Source: Salvia splendens (lineage: Eukaryota; Streptophyta; Magnoliopsida; Lamiales; Lamiaceae). From it: DNA of 64,000 bases. Both the position numbers and the translations under genes were made by a program. Where the stretch lies: assembly GCF_004379255.2 (NCBI RefSeq), contig NC_056039.1:32935883-32999882 (forward strand), written 5' to 3'. This document shows, one piece after another, positions 49,353 through 59,764 of this stretch (positions within the stretch are counted from its first letter, which is position 1; each line of letters opens with the position of its first letter). The notes below the pieces were generated by a model. It worked only from the letters and a program-made list of their open reading frames with translations. It did no database searches and had not been told where the DNA came from.

Positions 49353-51400
49353 TCAATTCTTAGGTGAGTGTTCGCCATCAGAGCCATCTGCTGAAGAACT
49401 TTCTCCGTCAGAATCTATAAAAATATAAAATAAGAGAATGTGTTTGAGGAATCTATCCAAGAAATATGCATTAAATGCATTAAAACAGGGAAATGAGCTG
49501 TGTATGAAACAACAAAAGATAACCATCAATTACTACCACTTGAAGAAGATCCCGAGTCAGAGCTAGAGCTTTTTTGGCTGGCTCCTTGATTCTTATCACT
49601 ACGCTCTACCTCTGGCTCTTCTACTTCAACTGGAGGTGAGGTGTTTTTCTCTTCATCGGCTGAAGATTACGAGTAGACAATTGTATTTAGGTATAAATAA
49701 TTTCGAAGCATTCAAAATTTCTATTTTACTCAATGAAACCTTTACCTGTTTTACTTGCTTGTGGGGTTTCCGTTACAACAGAGGTAGCAACCTGCCGAGA
49801 AAAACACCAAGATGCAATGCATTAATCAAAATCTAATGTTCTAAGGCCTAAGCTAAAAATAACCGAGATATTACAGTAACTTAACTACCTTATCATTGAG
49901 GTTCTGCTCTTGACTAGCTATTAAATTGCTGACAATTTCTGCCTTTCTTTTGTTCTTGCTCAAATTCTTCTTATAATTTGTAATGAACCTATCAAGCTCC
50001 CAAAGGGTTTCCGTATCAACACTGTCGATGTCAACCTCAATCTCATCATCTTCCTGAGAAACAGACGGATTCCTCTTCTTAATGATCTGAACAACATTTT
50101 CAAGCTTCTCAGAAGGTAACTGCTGTAAGTTTACGCTGAGTTTTTGTTTTTCATCATATGTCATCTCCCTTTTATTCGGATCCTTTGCCTTTGGCTTCTT
50201 TGGTGCATGAACCTTTCCCGACTGTGCACTACTGGGTTTCTTTCTTTTTGGATCACTTGAGCCCATTGCAGGTCCATCTAAAGGTCTTTTCATATCAGGC
50301 CGTTCCCTAGACTTCTGAGGAGCCTTCCGAGATGTAGGCGTTGGTGGCCCCACATCATAATCTGCAGGTAGCTTCATCCCACGTTTATACTCAGCCTCTA
50401 TGGGAGCCCATTTATCCTCAAATATTTTGCACAGCTGTTCGGCCATCACATAAACATCTTGCCCCTTTGGGTTATACGTCATAGCATTTTGAAACGTACG
50501 CACGACATCCTCAGCAAACTCCATCGGGGACTTGTACCAATTCTGATTTAACCTGCCTTTCACAGTACCGAGGTCCATAGGGTTTCGAATAATTTCAAAA
50601 TAGTCATGCAAACCAAGAGCAACTGTATCAACTGGCTTGTTAAACACCCAACCATGCTTGTGCTTCATCAACCTTTCTAAGAGCACATTACAGCTCTTCA
50701 AAATATGACTGGGGAAATTCTCCATCCCCACCCCACTTCCTCCTCCTCCTCCCTTCTTCCCGTTCGACTTCAACTTCTTGTTACTTTCACCTAGCAGAAT
50801 CTTGTCCTTCGCTAGCAAAAAATCCGTATTTCTGTACAATTTATTTGCCTTTGGCGTCCTTTTCTCCTTCTCCACAACATCATTCCCTGGCTTGCTATTC
50901 TCATTCACCAACACACTCAATGGATTCAGCGGCTTCACCATCCGAGGCGTCCCCACCTTATCCCCATCTCTACCATCAATCCCTTTACCTCCATTCTCCA
51001 GCCCCTCATTCGACTCAATCCTCCCTATCAAGCTCCGCACCATATCCCTCTCGCTCTCCAGCTTCCTCCTCAGCTCCAAAGCATCGCGTTTCGACTTCTT
51101 CGACAGACTTATCCTAACCTTATCCTGCCTCAGAGGCCCTCCCACATCAACACCAGAATTATGCATCCTTTTCACAGAATTCAACCCATCCGAAACCATA
51201 TCTTGAGATTTCAGCTGCTGCTGCTGCTGCTGATGATGATCTATCAACAAATTAGTACTGCTGTGACTGTTTTCAAGCCCTTTGAACGACGGCCTCCTAC
51301 TGTAAACCTTACGCTCCCTCAACTTATCCTCCTCAGATCCCTCATTCCCACCCCCCAACATTGCACCAAAGCTCAACCAATTGATTGTAGAGAGACACAC
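49353..51400 (-). CDS. GTE-type bromodomain + NET domain transcription factor
   Basis: Four coding exons on the minus strand: 51400-49889, 49791-49746, 49659-49537, 49414-49353 (TGA at 49353-49355), joining to 580 residues. Plant GTE proteins are BET relatives that bind acetylated histones. The N-terminus has poly-Gln (about residues 57-63) and basic stretches. The bromodomain runs from CNVLLERLMKHKHGWVFNKP to CKIFEDKW and keeps the acetyl-lysine-binding Asn in MTYNPKGQ. The NET domain follows (MTYDEKQKLSVNLQQLP to LWELDRFITNYKK). The last three small exons encode an acidic Ser-rich tail (SSSSDSGSSSS, DSDGESSSADGSDGE). A second in-frame Met at 51361 (MLGGGNEG) is an equally possible start. 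A leader intron with donor near 51592 is likely. Confidence 0.94.
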
Positions 51401-52702
51401 AGATCACACACCAGCTCAATTTCTCGAAATTTCAACGCGAAATCAAACCCTAGTCAATCCACACAATCATGGAGAAACACACACTAACAGCTCCGCTTGT
51501 TCAATTAACACACAGTTTCTTCGGTTCTACTACAATTAGCCACCGCCGTATACAAACGTAATCAGTAGAAGTTAATTAGGGTTTCGAACATACCTTTTCG
51601 AAGATTTTTTTCCCCTCTTTGCAGGTCTGCCTTACTCTACATAGATTTTCCCTTATCTCTGCAGAAAGAAGGGAGGTGAGCGAGTAATCGGAAGTCCACG
51701 CGGATAGATAGAGCGTGGAGATCACGAGCCTTTCAACGGCTTCGATTGTATTGTTTTAGTTGTGAATTGAAGATGGACGATTGGGATTGATACTGTGGCG
51801 TTTCATGGATATAACCTTCACCACCCAGGATAAGAAGGTCCCACGCTCGGTGGTGGCGCGTGGGAATCTCCAGATTCGGGGGCAGGAATTACGGCTGTGT
51901 CCGGTATTGGCCTTTTGGTGAATTGGATTCCATTTTTAGATTGTAAGAATTGATCAAATAATTTATTTAATCTAATATTCCTTCCCGTCTTTGAAATAGA
52001 TTGAATTTCTTTTTCATCCGTGGAAATCTTTTTATTTTTTTTATTTTATTATTAATGGATTCTACTATTATTACTCGCTATATTATTTCAATTATTTTTT
52101 CTTATTTTCCTTTATTTTACTAATTACACATTAAAACTTATGGCATTCCCAATTTATCTATTTCTATGGGACGGGAAGAAATATTTAGTTTGAATGATTT
52201 CACTTATTATAGAAAACTTTACTCACATTCTGATGATCTAATTCCATCATTGTTTATCATTTTAAACAACTTTTATTAATAATTATAACGTTCCTTATTA
52301 AGTAGCTTTATGTACGTTCAATTTGTAAATGTTCAACCATTATCAATAAGTTAACCATCCTCTAATTCATCTATCTTGTCTATTTCATTTACCAAATCAA
52401 AGTATCATGTGCTTTTATTTCTATATATGCCATCATCGTATGCCATTTTCATCCACAACAACAAAAAAGCTCATAAAAGTGAATTTTTAAGCAAATAGAA
52501 TCTATAAATATCAACTTCATGAAAGCATGACTCTCATTCGAACATTTTCCTAAAATTATTCATGAAAAATACCATAAAACACAATACCCTCTACCATATC
52601 TTATTCAAGCAACATTAATATACCAAAGGCACACCTTAACAAGTCCAATTTTTGTACAAGTGTATCATGATAGTCAATATCGACTCATAAAACAAACACT
52701 AT
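51401..52702. other. GTE promoter/leader and AT-rich intergenic DNA
   Basis: The GTE leader, with a probable 5' UTR intron (minus-strand AAAAG|GTATGT near 51590), covers the first part. A GC-richer patch at about 51660-51890 matches a promoter region. From 51950 to 52700 the DNA is AT-rich with no gene; the CLE 3' UTR lies at the end. Confidence 0.5.
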
Positions 52703-52966
52703 TCATAATAAAGGATCTGGTGTAAAACTTATAGACGACAGAGAATAGTGATGATGAGGATCAGGGCCATCAGGAACGGCTCTATCTTCATGAACTGTCC
52801 CAAGTGATCTCTTTTGGTAGTAATGCTTGAACTCAGCAACGGTGAACCCCATTTTCCGCCCAAAATGTTTGCTATTGAGCTTGGCTGGAGTCACAGCAAC
52901 CCCGTACGAAGTAAAAAAGAGGAAGAATAAGAAGAAGAAAAAGATGATCAATCTTGAGCAAGCCAT
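52703..52966 (-). CDS. CLE-family signalling peptide precursor
   Basis: A single-exon, 87-residue minus-strand frame. Residues 1 to about 23 are an extreme Phe/Leu-rich signal peptide. After a basic variable region comes RAVPDGPDPHHH (residues 62-73), which fits the 12-residue CLE consensus R-x-V-P-x-G-P-x-P-x-H-x, with prolines at the hydroxylated positions. CLE peptides are cut out, modified and bound by CLAVATA1/PXY/BAM-type receptor kinases to control meristem and vascular cell fate. Fourteen residues follow the motif, whereas many precursors end at or just after it. A TATAAATA (minus strand, 53055-53062) lies about 90 bases upstream of the ATG. The pathway served cannot be told from sequence. 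Confidence 0.88.
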   Translation of the reverse strand: MACSRLIIFFFFLFFLFFTSYGVAVTPAKLNSKHFGRKMGFTVAEFKHYYQKRSLGTVHEDRAVPDGPDPHHHYSLSSISFTPDPLL

Positions 52967-53054
52967 TTACAAATTTGGAAAATGGAGGAAGATAAAGCTA
53001 AGAGAAATGAATTTAAATGAAGATGCATGGATGATGGATCAATTTGTTGCATGG

Positions 53055-53062
53055 TATTTATA
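53055..53062 (-). promoter_or_regulatory. TATA box of the CLE gene
   Basis: TATAAATA on the minus strand, 89 bases before the CLE start codon and in a good context (CCTATAAATACC). Confidence 0.65.
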
Positions 53063-53700
53063 GGATAGAGAATAGTAGGAAAATAGGGAACATTGCAAAG
53101 TGGATAGAACGTGATTTTGTTCTGTTCTTTTATTTCTTTTTGTTTTTAGTTTGTTTCTATACGTTTGAATTTATTATTTTGATTATAGCTATATTTTTTT
53201 TCTTTGGATAATCGTCTATACTCACATCAATTTGACTCCACCATGTTAGTTCTATGTTTCTTGTATAAGATCGTCATGAAAGGATAAGTTCCACCGCATA
53301 AAATGGAGATTTACACAAAGTCAAAAGCATGGTTAGCCTAACACTAACATAATGGTGTGATAACTAAGTGATCTAATACAGTTAAATAGCATATTCAAAT
53401 GAGACAAGGAGGATGGATCACCCAATGAAAGTCGGAAATTTAGTTCATTAAATTCTGACATTGTGAACTACTGACACTCACGGTACCACAATTGAATGAT
53501 GATAAACAACCAAAATTTGTACAATAAAAAAAGGTTATGCTATTAGTAATTTGATATATTAATTATGTATTAAAATAATAAATATAGTTAGTGGATAAGT
53601 TAAAAAGATGTGATTAGCCTCCAGCCTCATTTTCAATTTTTTTAATATTTGAATCGCCTCTTTATTGATTTTCAAATTTGAATTAAAATATGTATTAATT
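53063..53700. other. CLE upstream region
   Basis: AT-rich DNA between the CLE promoter and the Copia fragment. No gene or bounded repeat is seen. Confidence 0.5.
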
Positions 53701-53715
53701 ACATTTTATGATTCT

Positions 53716-54201
53716 AAAAAATCTACAGGGGGCTACTTCACTTTCATAGGGGGAAACTTGGTTACGTGGAGGAGTAAGAAACAAAAAGTGGTGGCTCTAT
53801 CCAGTGCCGAGGCCGAGTTTCGAGGAATGAAAAGTGGACTCATGAAAATCCTATGGCTAAGAAGGCTACTTACAGAAATTGGCTTCCCACCTACTCGAAA
53901 GAGTCAATTGTTCTGTGATAACAAGGCTGCGATTAGCATCTCTGAAAATCCAGTGCAACATGACAGAACAAAGCACGTGGAAGTTGATCGACACTTCATT
54001 AAAGAAAAATTGGAAGGAGGAATTATTGAGTTCTCATTTGTCCATTCGGAAGAGCAACTTGCAGACATACTAACCAAGGCGGTTCACCCGAAAGTCTTTA
54101 AAGAAGTATTGACCAAGTTAAGCATTGGAGATATCATTGCTCAACTTGAGGGGGAGTGTCAAATATACCAAAGTCAAGACTTACCAAAGGAAGAGAAGTA
54201 A
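53716..54201 (+). pseudogene. Ty1/Copia RNase H tail (5'-truncated)
   Basis: From about 53716 the frame reads DSKKSTGGYFTFIGGN, then NLVTWRSKKQKVVALSSAEAE, FCDNKAAISISENPVQHDRTKH, VEVDRHFIKEKL and QLADILTKAV, the conserved end of Copia RNase H. The acidic residues of the RNase H core in SSAEAE and CDN are kept. Everything upstream (gag, protease, integrase, reverse transcriptase) is missing, and the join with AT-rich DNA is abrupt at about 53710. The frame ends at TAA or runs to 54201 after the polypurine tract. Confidence 0.9.
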
Positions 54202-54340
54202 TTAGTGGAAGATGATATGTAATTGATATGGAATTAATGTGCAATACATAGTCCTAGAATAGAATGATCTATTACCTAAATTACATTGTAATTCTCCCTT
54301 TAAGTAAGGGAAAGAACCGTGTGTTACAACCATAAAAAAA
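54146..54340 (+). mobile_element. Polypurine tract and start of the Copia 3' LTR
   Basis: The polypurine tract TTGAGGGGGAG (54146-54156) is directly followed by TGTCAAATATACC, a proper LTR start (54157). The LTR's CA end and target duplication are not visible, so the right border (about 54340) is a guess and the LTR may be truncated. Confidence 0.7.
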
Positions 54341-54524
54341 AACATAATAACAATCATCTTCTCCAAACATCTTTTCTACTCTGAATTGCCCTATGAGTCG
54401 CCTAACTCTCGATTACCATCGTTAAGATATTTTAATTAAATGCAAAAATAAACTACTATTTTTTTCTCAAATAAATCAGTTTTTAGTTGTATAAAATTTG
54501 ATCACATATATCTATTGTTTATTT

Positions 54525-56450
54525 AATTCCAAGATAGAAGTATGTATTTGGAATTCAACTACATCATGACTTTACATCATCCTCAAAGTGGAAACATGGA
54601 TCAACTTATTATTCCCACTATGTATAGTTGAAATTGAGAATGGTTGTTACTCATCATGTCGGTTTTTTTGTGCTTGATTTCCTTTGCTTACGCGATGTTG
54701 TTTTTCTACAAGGTTGCGGCTTGGGGAGGCCCCCCTTTTTATGTTGTCGTAGTAGCTTTATTTTGTGTTGTGTTTGGTATTTGTCTCCAACTTTATCTTA
54801 TAGTATGTGTTATTTCAATGTTTATATCTAATTCTTTCTATTTTTATTTGTTTATATGAGTTGAGACCGGATAAAAATATTAATGTAAGGTTGTAAATTG
54901 TAGCGTAGAAGTTTATGGTTCAAACCTCGAAAATAAAAGTAAACAAAACTCGATGGTTAGAAATTAATATAAACAAATGGTAGATAACTAAATAATAAAT
55001 TCCTTAAGAAATTGACATATATAGTCATAAAAATAATCATGAATAAATATTCTAAATAACATTCAAATGCATTTACATGGAGAATTTATCATCTCCCACT
55101 AATTCCGATTAAATATTACTATTGATTTATTTCTATCCATTCTTCTCATGAAAATTATTTAGAGACAAAAACTGAACAACAATTTTACTGTTCAATTTTT
55201 AATATTTATCAATTGTTTAAAATCTAAATATTTAAATTTTATTTTACAAAAATAAAATCTAAAAAAAATAAAATTGTAAGATTTTTATTTTTGCATATTT
55301 ATTTTTGAGGTATTCGAGCAATTAACTGTTTACCATCACTCGTAACTCGTTATAGCATTAAGTTGGAAACCAGAGAAGTGCTGTAAATTATTTAGCTATA
55401 TAAAGCTACACTGACTTTCCAATACTCATTCATGCACGACCAAAAAAGTTCCTTGGTGCATGCCAACATATGATTATGAAACTAGCTAGATAAGGTAAAA
55501 ATACGATTACTTTTGAATTTTATATTTCTCATACAAAACTTGCTAGTAATTTTTACCCTAAATAAACTAACCTAAATGGTACTCCTAATGCACTAGTATT
55601 TTATTTTTCACATATACAGTCACATAAATATTGACAATTTAGAAGTAGAAAATGACTCTCACATTCTATTATTATCCCGATATATGTCCATTTATTACAA
55701 GTCAATTAATATAGGAGTAGAAGCTTTTTATTGGGGTGGTGGTTTAAAACTTAAAAGTCACTCTCAAATTATTATCCTCCTCTCTCTCTCTAAAATAGTG
55801 ATATCCAATCAAGGGCAATTCCATGTTATATGTATGGGTGTCATTCATTTAAGAAAACCAGAAAATTTAATAAATAAAAATATATAAACCGGAAGTGACG
55901 CCGAGCTTTAAACAGACCTTTTTTCAATAGTAGAAGCAAACGACAACTACAAATTATTTTTGCTTCATTGATTTGATTGAAAAAAAGGTTCAATCGAACC
56001 CCACTTTATGAGTACAATAAAACACATGAGTGAATGTATTTATATGAAAGAGTAAAACAATAATCAAACCTACCAACAACTTGGAAAATTACGGAGTACT
56101 ATATTTTTGTAAAAGTAATTTCACAATAATGATCTCATATAGAATAATCAACCTTTTTCAACAAGAATTTATCGAAAGATCATAGATGACTCTTGCTATC
56201 ATCAACAATATTGAGCAACAGTTTTTAAAGCAAAATTAGGATTAACTAAGATTATATACTCAAGATTAATTTATTTGTGTAAACTGTTACCAACATTTGA
56301 TTATTACCAAGGATTTCTTTTTATAAAATTTTTTAAAAAAATGCACCAATATAAATTAATTACCTCCTTATTCCATCGGTACGAGCAATCACCCAAATCA
56401 AAATTAATGTCTGCATGAGCGTGCCTACTAGCATCCCAGACCATATCCCC
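54525..56450. repeat. Tandem segmental duplication, copy A (3' flank of the MATE pseudogene)
   Basis: This region matches 60590-62610 in order and orientation, for example ACTTATTATTCCCACTATG, GGCTTGGGGAGGCCCCCCTT, CATCTCCCACTAATTC and GGCAATTCCATGTTA, with substitutions and indels throughout. It runs into the last recognised MATE exon of each copy. The short open frames at 54628-54860 lie in this shared stretch but are not conserved as proteins between the copies. Confidence 0.85.
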
Positions 56451-56591
56451 TGAAAATAGTCGATCGGACGGAGTCGAAAGTTAGAGATTCTGTGGGCAAT
56501 AGTCGAAAGACCCGAGCGAGTTAGGTACTTAATTTTCTAAATTTTAGTTGAAAATATATTTTTAGGTGACCGAATTTAATGGAGTTTTAAT

Positions 56592-56860
56592 AACATATAC
56601 TGATATGTTACTTTATAACAGCAGAAATAAAATAATTAGCAACTAGACCTTTGTTAAGTTGAGATTCCACCTTCTTAAAAAAATTATGAAGGTTAATAAC
56701 ATATACTGATATGTTACTTTATATAGTATCAATACAAGATGATTGTGTTTATAAATTTTATGAAGGTAAATAACATATACTGATATGTTACTTTATATAG
56801 TATCAATACAAGATAATTGTGTTTATAAATTTTATGAAGGTTAATAATTAATACAGTATG
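56592..56860. repeat. 74-bp tandem repeat with palindromic core
   Basis: AACATATACTGATATGTT (two 7-base arms around ACTG) occurs at 56592-56609, 56698-56715 and 56772-56789. The last two copies belong to a 74-bp unit repeated with only minor change (TTTATATAGTATCAATACAA...), followed by a degraded partial third unit. It sits inside an intron of the MATE pseudogene. Confidence 0.88.
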
Positions 56861-57554
56861 TTACATGAGATTGGGTTTTTTTTTAATCCTTGTAATAGGA
56901 AATTTTAGTTTTAACATAAAGTGGTTGTTGTAACATATCTCAATAAATTTCGAATTTGAATTATTGATTGAGTAATCGATTTTAACATACATGAACTTGA
57001 AATAATGATTTCTATGTTCTGGTTGTCACACATGTTTATTAAATAGTACACTGATTACTGAAATTATATTTTTATCAATGCCACACAATGGGTTTTAGTC
57101 TTTTATACTGTATTAAAGAATGATACTGGATTGGTGACCCAATATATAAGTAATATTAGTAATATTCCTCGACATATATTAATTGTTGAGCTAGCTGTTT
57201 ACTAAGTAATGACTAAGATTCAGGATTGGACTCTGTACACACTTACATATAAAAACAAATTTAGAATCTAAGATTTAATGAAGTAAGATCACATATCCAG
57301 TGTCAATCATTGAGATCTCTTCATAGAGATTCCATTTTCATGAAATGTGAAAATGAAACCTAGGGTTCTTTATATAGAAATCTTTTACTCAATTATTGAA
57401 ATATACTAATTGCCAGCATTAGCCATATATAGGAGAAAGAGAATTAACATCGAAAAATAAAAAATATTACACATAAATATGAGTTATTAATTTTTTATAA
57501 CTTTAAATAAATGAAGAACATATTAAATTGAGTTTGATTTTTTTAAAATAAATA

Positions 57555-57826
57555 CTCCCCCCATTCTTCCTTAATAGAAACATTTTATTTTCTGCACTCG
57601 TTTTGGAAAAATAATACGACATTCATCCCTTAAAAATAGAAACATTTAAAAAGACACGTGTTTTAATGCAAAATTGGTAAGTAAGAGAGAGATAGATAGA
57701 AAATTGTGTTAGTGGCAAATAGATCTCACTTCACTGTAGAGAAAGAAATTTTCTTCAAATGAAAGTTTCTATTTTTAGGGACAACTCAATAAGGAAGGAA
57801 TTTCTATTTTTAGGGGACGAGGATAG
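57555..57826. mobile_element. Degraded Stowaway-like MITE in the MATE pseudogene
   Basis: Left end CTCCCCCCATTCTTCC and right end GGGACGAGGATAG form weak inverted repeats, with TAGAAACATTT/GAAATTTCTATTTTTAG inside, and lie between TA dinucleotides. The elements of a Stowaway end are present but worn. Confidence 0.55.
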
Positions 57827-59764
57827 TAATAATAGTTAAAATATAGATAAAGTAAAATAAGAGAGAAAATAATGAAGAGAAATCAAATGTTCATATTTTT
57901 CAGGGACAGAGAGAGTAATATTACCAGATAAAACAGGCTGGATTCCGTCGAGCACGATGGCGCCTGCGAGGAAGGGCATACGGTCCACGACGGCATTGGA
58001 CACAACTTCGCTAGAGGTGAATGCGTAGCTGATTTTGTGACGGAGGAAGATAGTGACGACAGCAAATAACGTCGCCACGAGTAGCGATGTTCCCGTCACC
58101 ACCACGACGCTAAAAGCCGCGGATCTTGGGTGCCCGGCGCCGAGTTCATTGCTAACCCTCACACTATTATACAAAAGCAAACATAATAAATAAAGAGAAA
58201 GAAGGTAACATAATACTCTATATAGTACTAGTACAATTAATTGAGAAATTAACAACATAGTAGTACTAGTACAATTAATTGCAGTTTAACAAATAAACAT
58301 AAGAAAGTAGTATGATTATTTGAAAAATACATATACTCATATCCACCTTACTGCGGCGTTGAATATAGCTCCTTCTAAACAATTATACTACTGAATTTGA
58401 TAATTTATAACCACAACAAAATTATACTACTGAATTCTAAACAAATATAAATATTTTTCTATTGGATATATACATCACACAAATAAATAAATAAAAGTTA
58501 TTTTTAGACATTTATAAGATCACTTTGATGTGCGTGTAAGTATATAAGATGTCAGTGGGCCGGGGTTAGGCCAACAGGTTTAAAAAAAAATTATTCATAT
58601 TTATAAATTATAAAACATTCAATTATGATATATGTACTTAAATTCAAACATGATTAAATATTAATTTAAGACTTGTACAAATAAAATAAAACATTAACAT
58701 ATCACGAGCATTTTTGAAATATGTTTTAGAAATTAAAATATACTCCGCTTTATAATGAATATCAAAATTTTAATCTATTTATCTGTTACTTATATTAATA
58801 AAATCTAAAGTATATATGAAAAACTGAAGGCTATATTTTTGTTTAGATTTATACTATTATAGTAAAAAACTACAATAAAGTGTCGAACTAAGGGTCAAAC
58901 ATAATGAACAATAAACAATAGTTGCACCTAAGTTTAACCCATCAGATTCCAGGTCAGCCCTATTCAGATTGTGAGTTAATCGAATGGTAATTTTATCAGG
59001 TTAAAAATTAACTAGTGATCCAAATTTAGCTAAGTTATACTCAATATCTCTATATGCATACCTATGGTATAGTTGGCTAGTATAAAACCCAAATTTGATA
59101 GAGTTTTTCGGCCATATCATACCGGGATACAGAATACATTACCATATAGCTACAGAGGCCAATGCGATTTCCGGGTCGGGAAGCAAGCCGGCGATGAGCA
59201 CCATCACCTGAAAATACCACGTCTCAAGGCAGAGCATGATGGCGGACGAGGCCGACAGTTTGAAAAACTCCCACAGCCCGGAAAACGCACCCGGGCTGAA
59301 CCCGGTCCACATCCTCCGGCACCTCTCCGACCTCACGATGTACACGAACTGCGCCCCCGCGATCACCCACCACGACAGGCTCTGCACCAGCGCCGCCCCC
59401 ACCGGAACACGTAAAGCGCCGCCCATGTCAGCACAATGTGCGACGCCAGCGCCGCCGCCGATATGTACGCGCTCGGGTTCACGATGCTCTGCACTTGCAG
59501 GAACTTCTGCATCGCGACGTTGGCCGTGTATGCGAAGATCTACGGGATCAGCCCGTACACGAACAACGCCGCCGACGCCTCCAGCTCCGGCGCCTGCCGC
59601 ATGAAGAGCAGGATCGGCTCTGAGAAGACGTAAACCAGCGTCAGCGGAATCCCCATCAGCATCAGTAGAACCGTCGATCGCTGCATATATATCCCCAGCA
59701 TCTCGTACTAGTGGGCCCCGTACGCCTGCCCGCACAGGGTCTCCACCGCACTTCCCATTCCCAA

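Larger units (their letters stand above)
56364..59764 (-). pseudogene. MATE (DTX) efflux transporter pseudogene
   Basis: Recognisable minus-strand exons: 59764-59143 ([18 protein letters not shown] to ASVAIW), a remnant near 58335-58375 (FNAA), 58163-57925 (VRVSNELGAGHPRSAAF to GIQPVLSG) and 56450-56364 ([20 protein letters not shown]). MATE carriers export organic cations, flavonoids or alkaloids using H+ or Na+ gradients. The copy is broken: TAG codons interrupt the large exon at 59708-59710 and 59540-59542, a frameshift lies near 59395-59410, and the penultimate exon ([11 protein letters not shown] region) present in the neighbouring copy is missing. The exon before VRVSNELG is also reduced to a short tail. 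The first exon is not seen. It cannot make a 12-helix transporter. Confidence 0.9.

Noticed and set aside
54628..54859. Hydrophobic 67-71 codon frames as possible small membrane protein genes
   Set aside because: The corresponding region of the tandem copy (60700-60900) has frame-breaking differences, so no protein is conserved.
59073..59640. Plus-strand open frames in the MATE pseudogene region
   Set aside because: They are antisense to the recognised MATE exon; their length reflects high GC, not coding.
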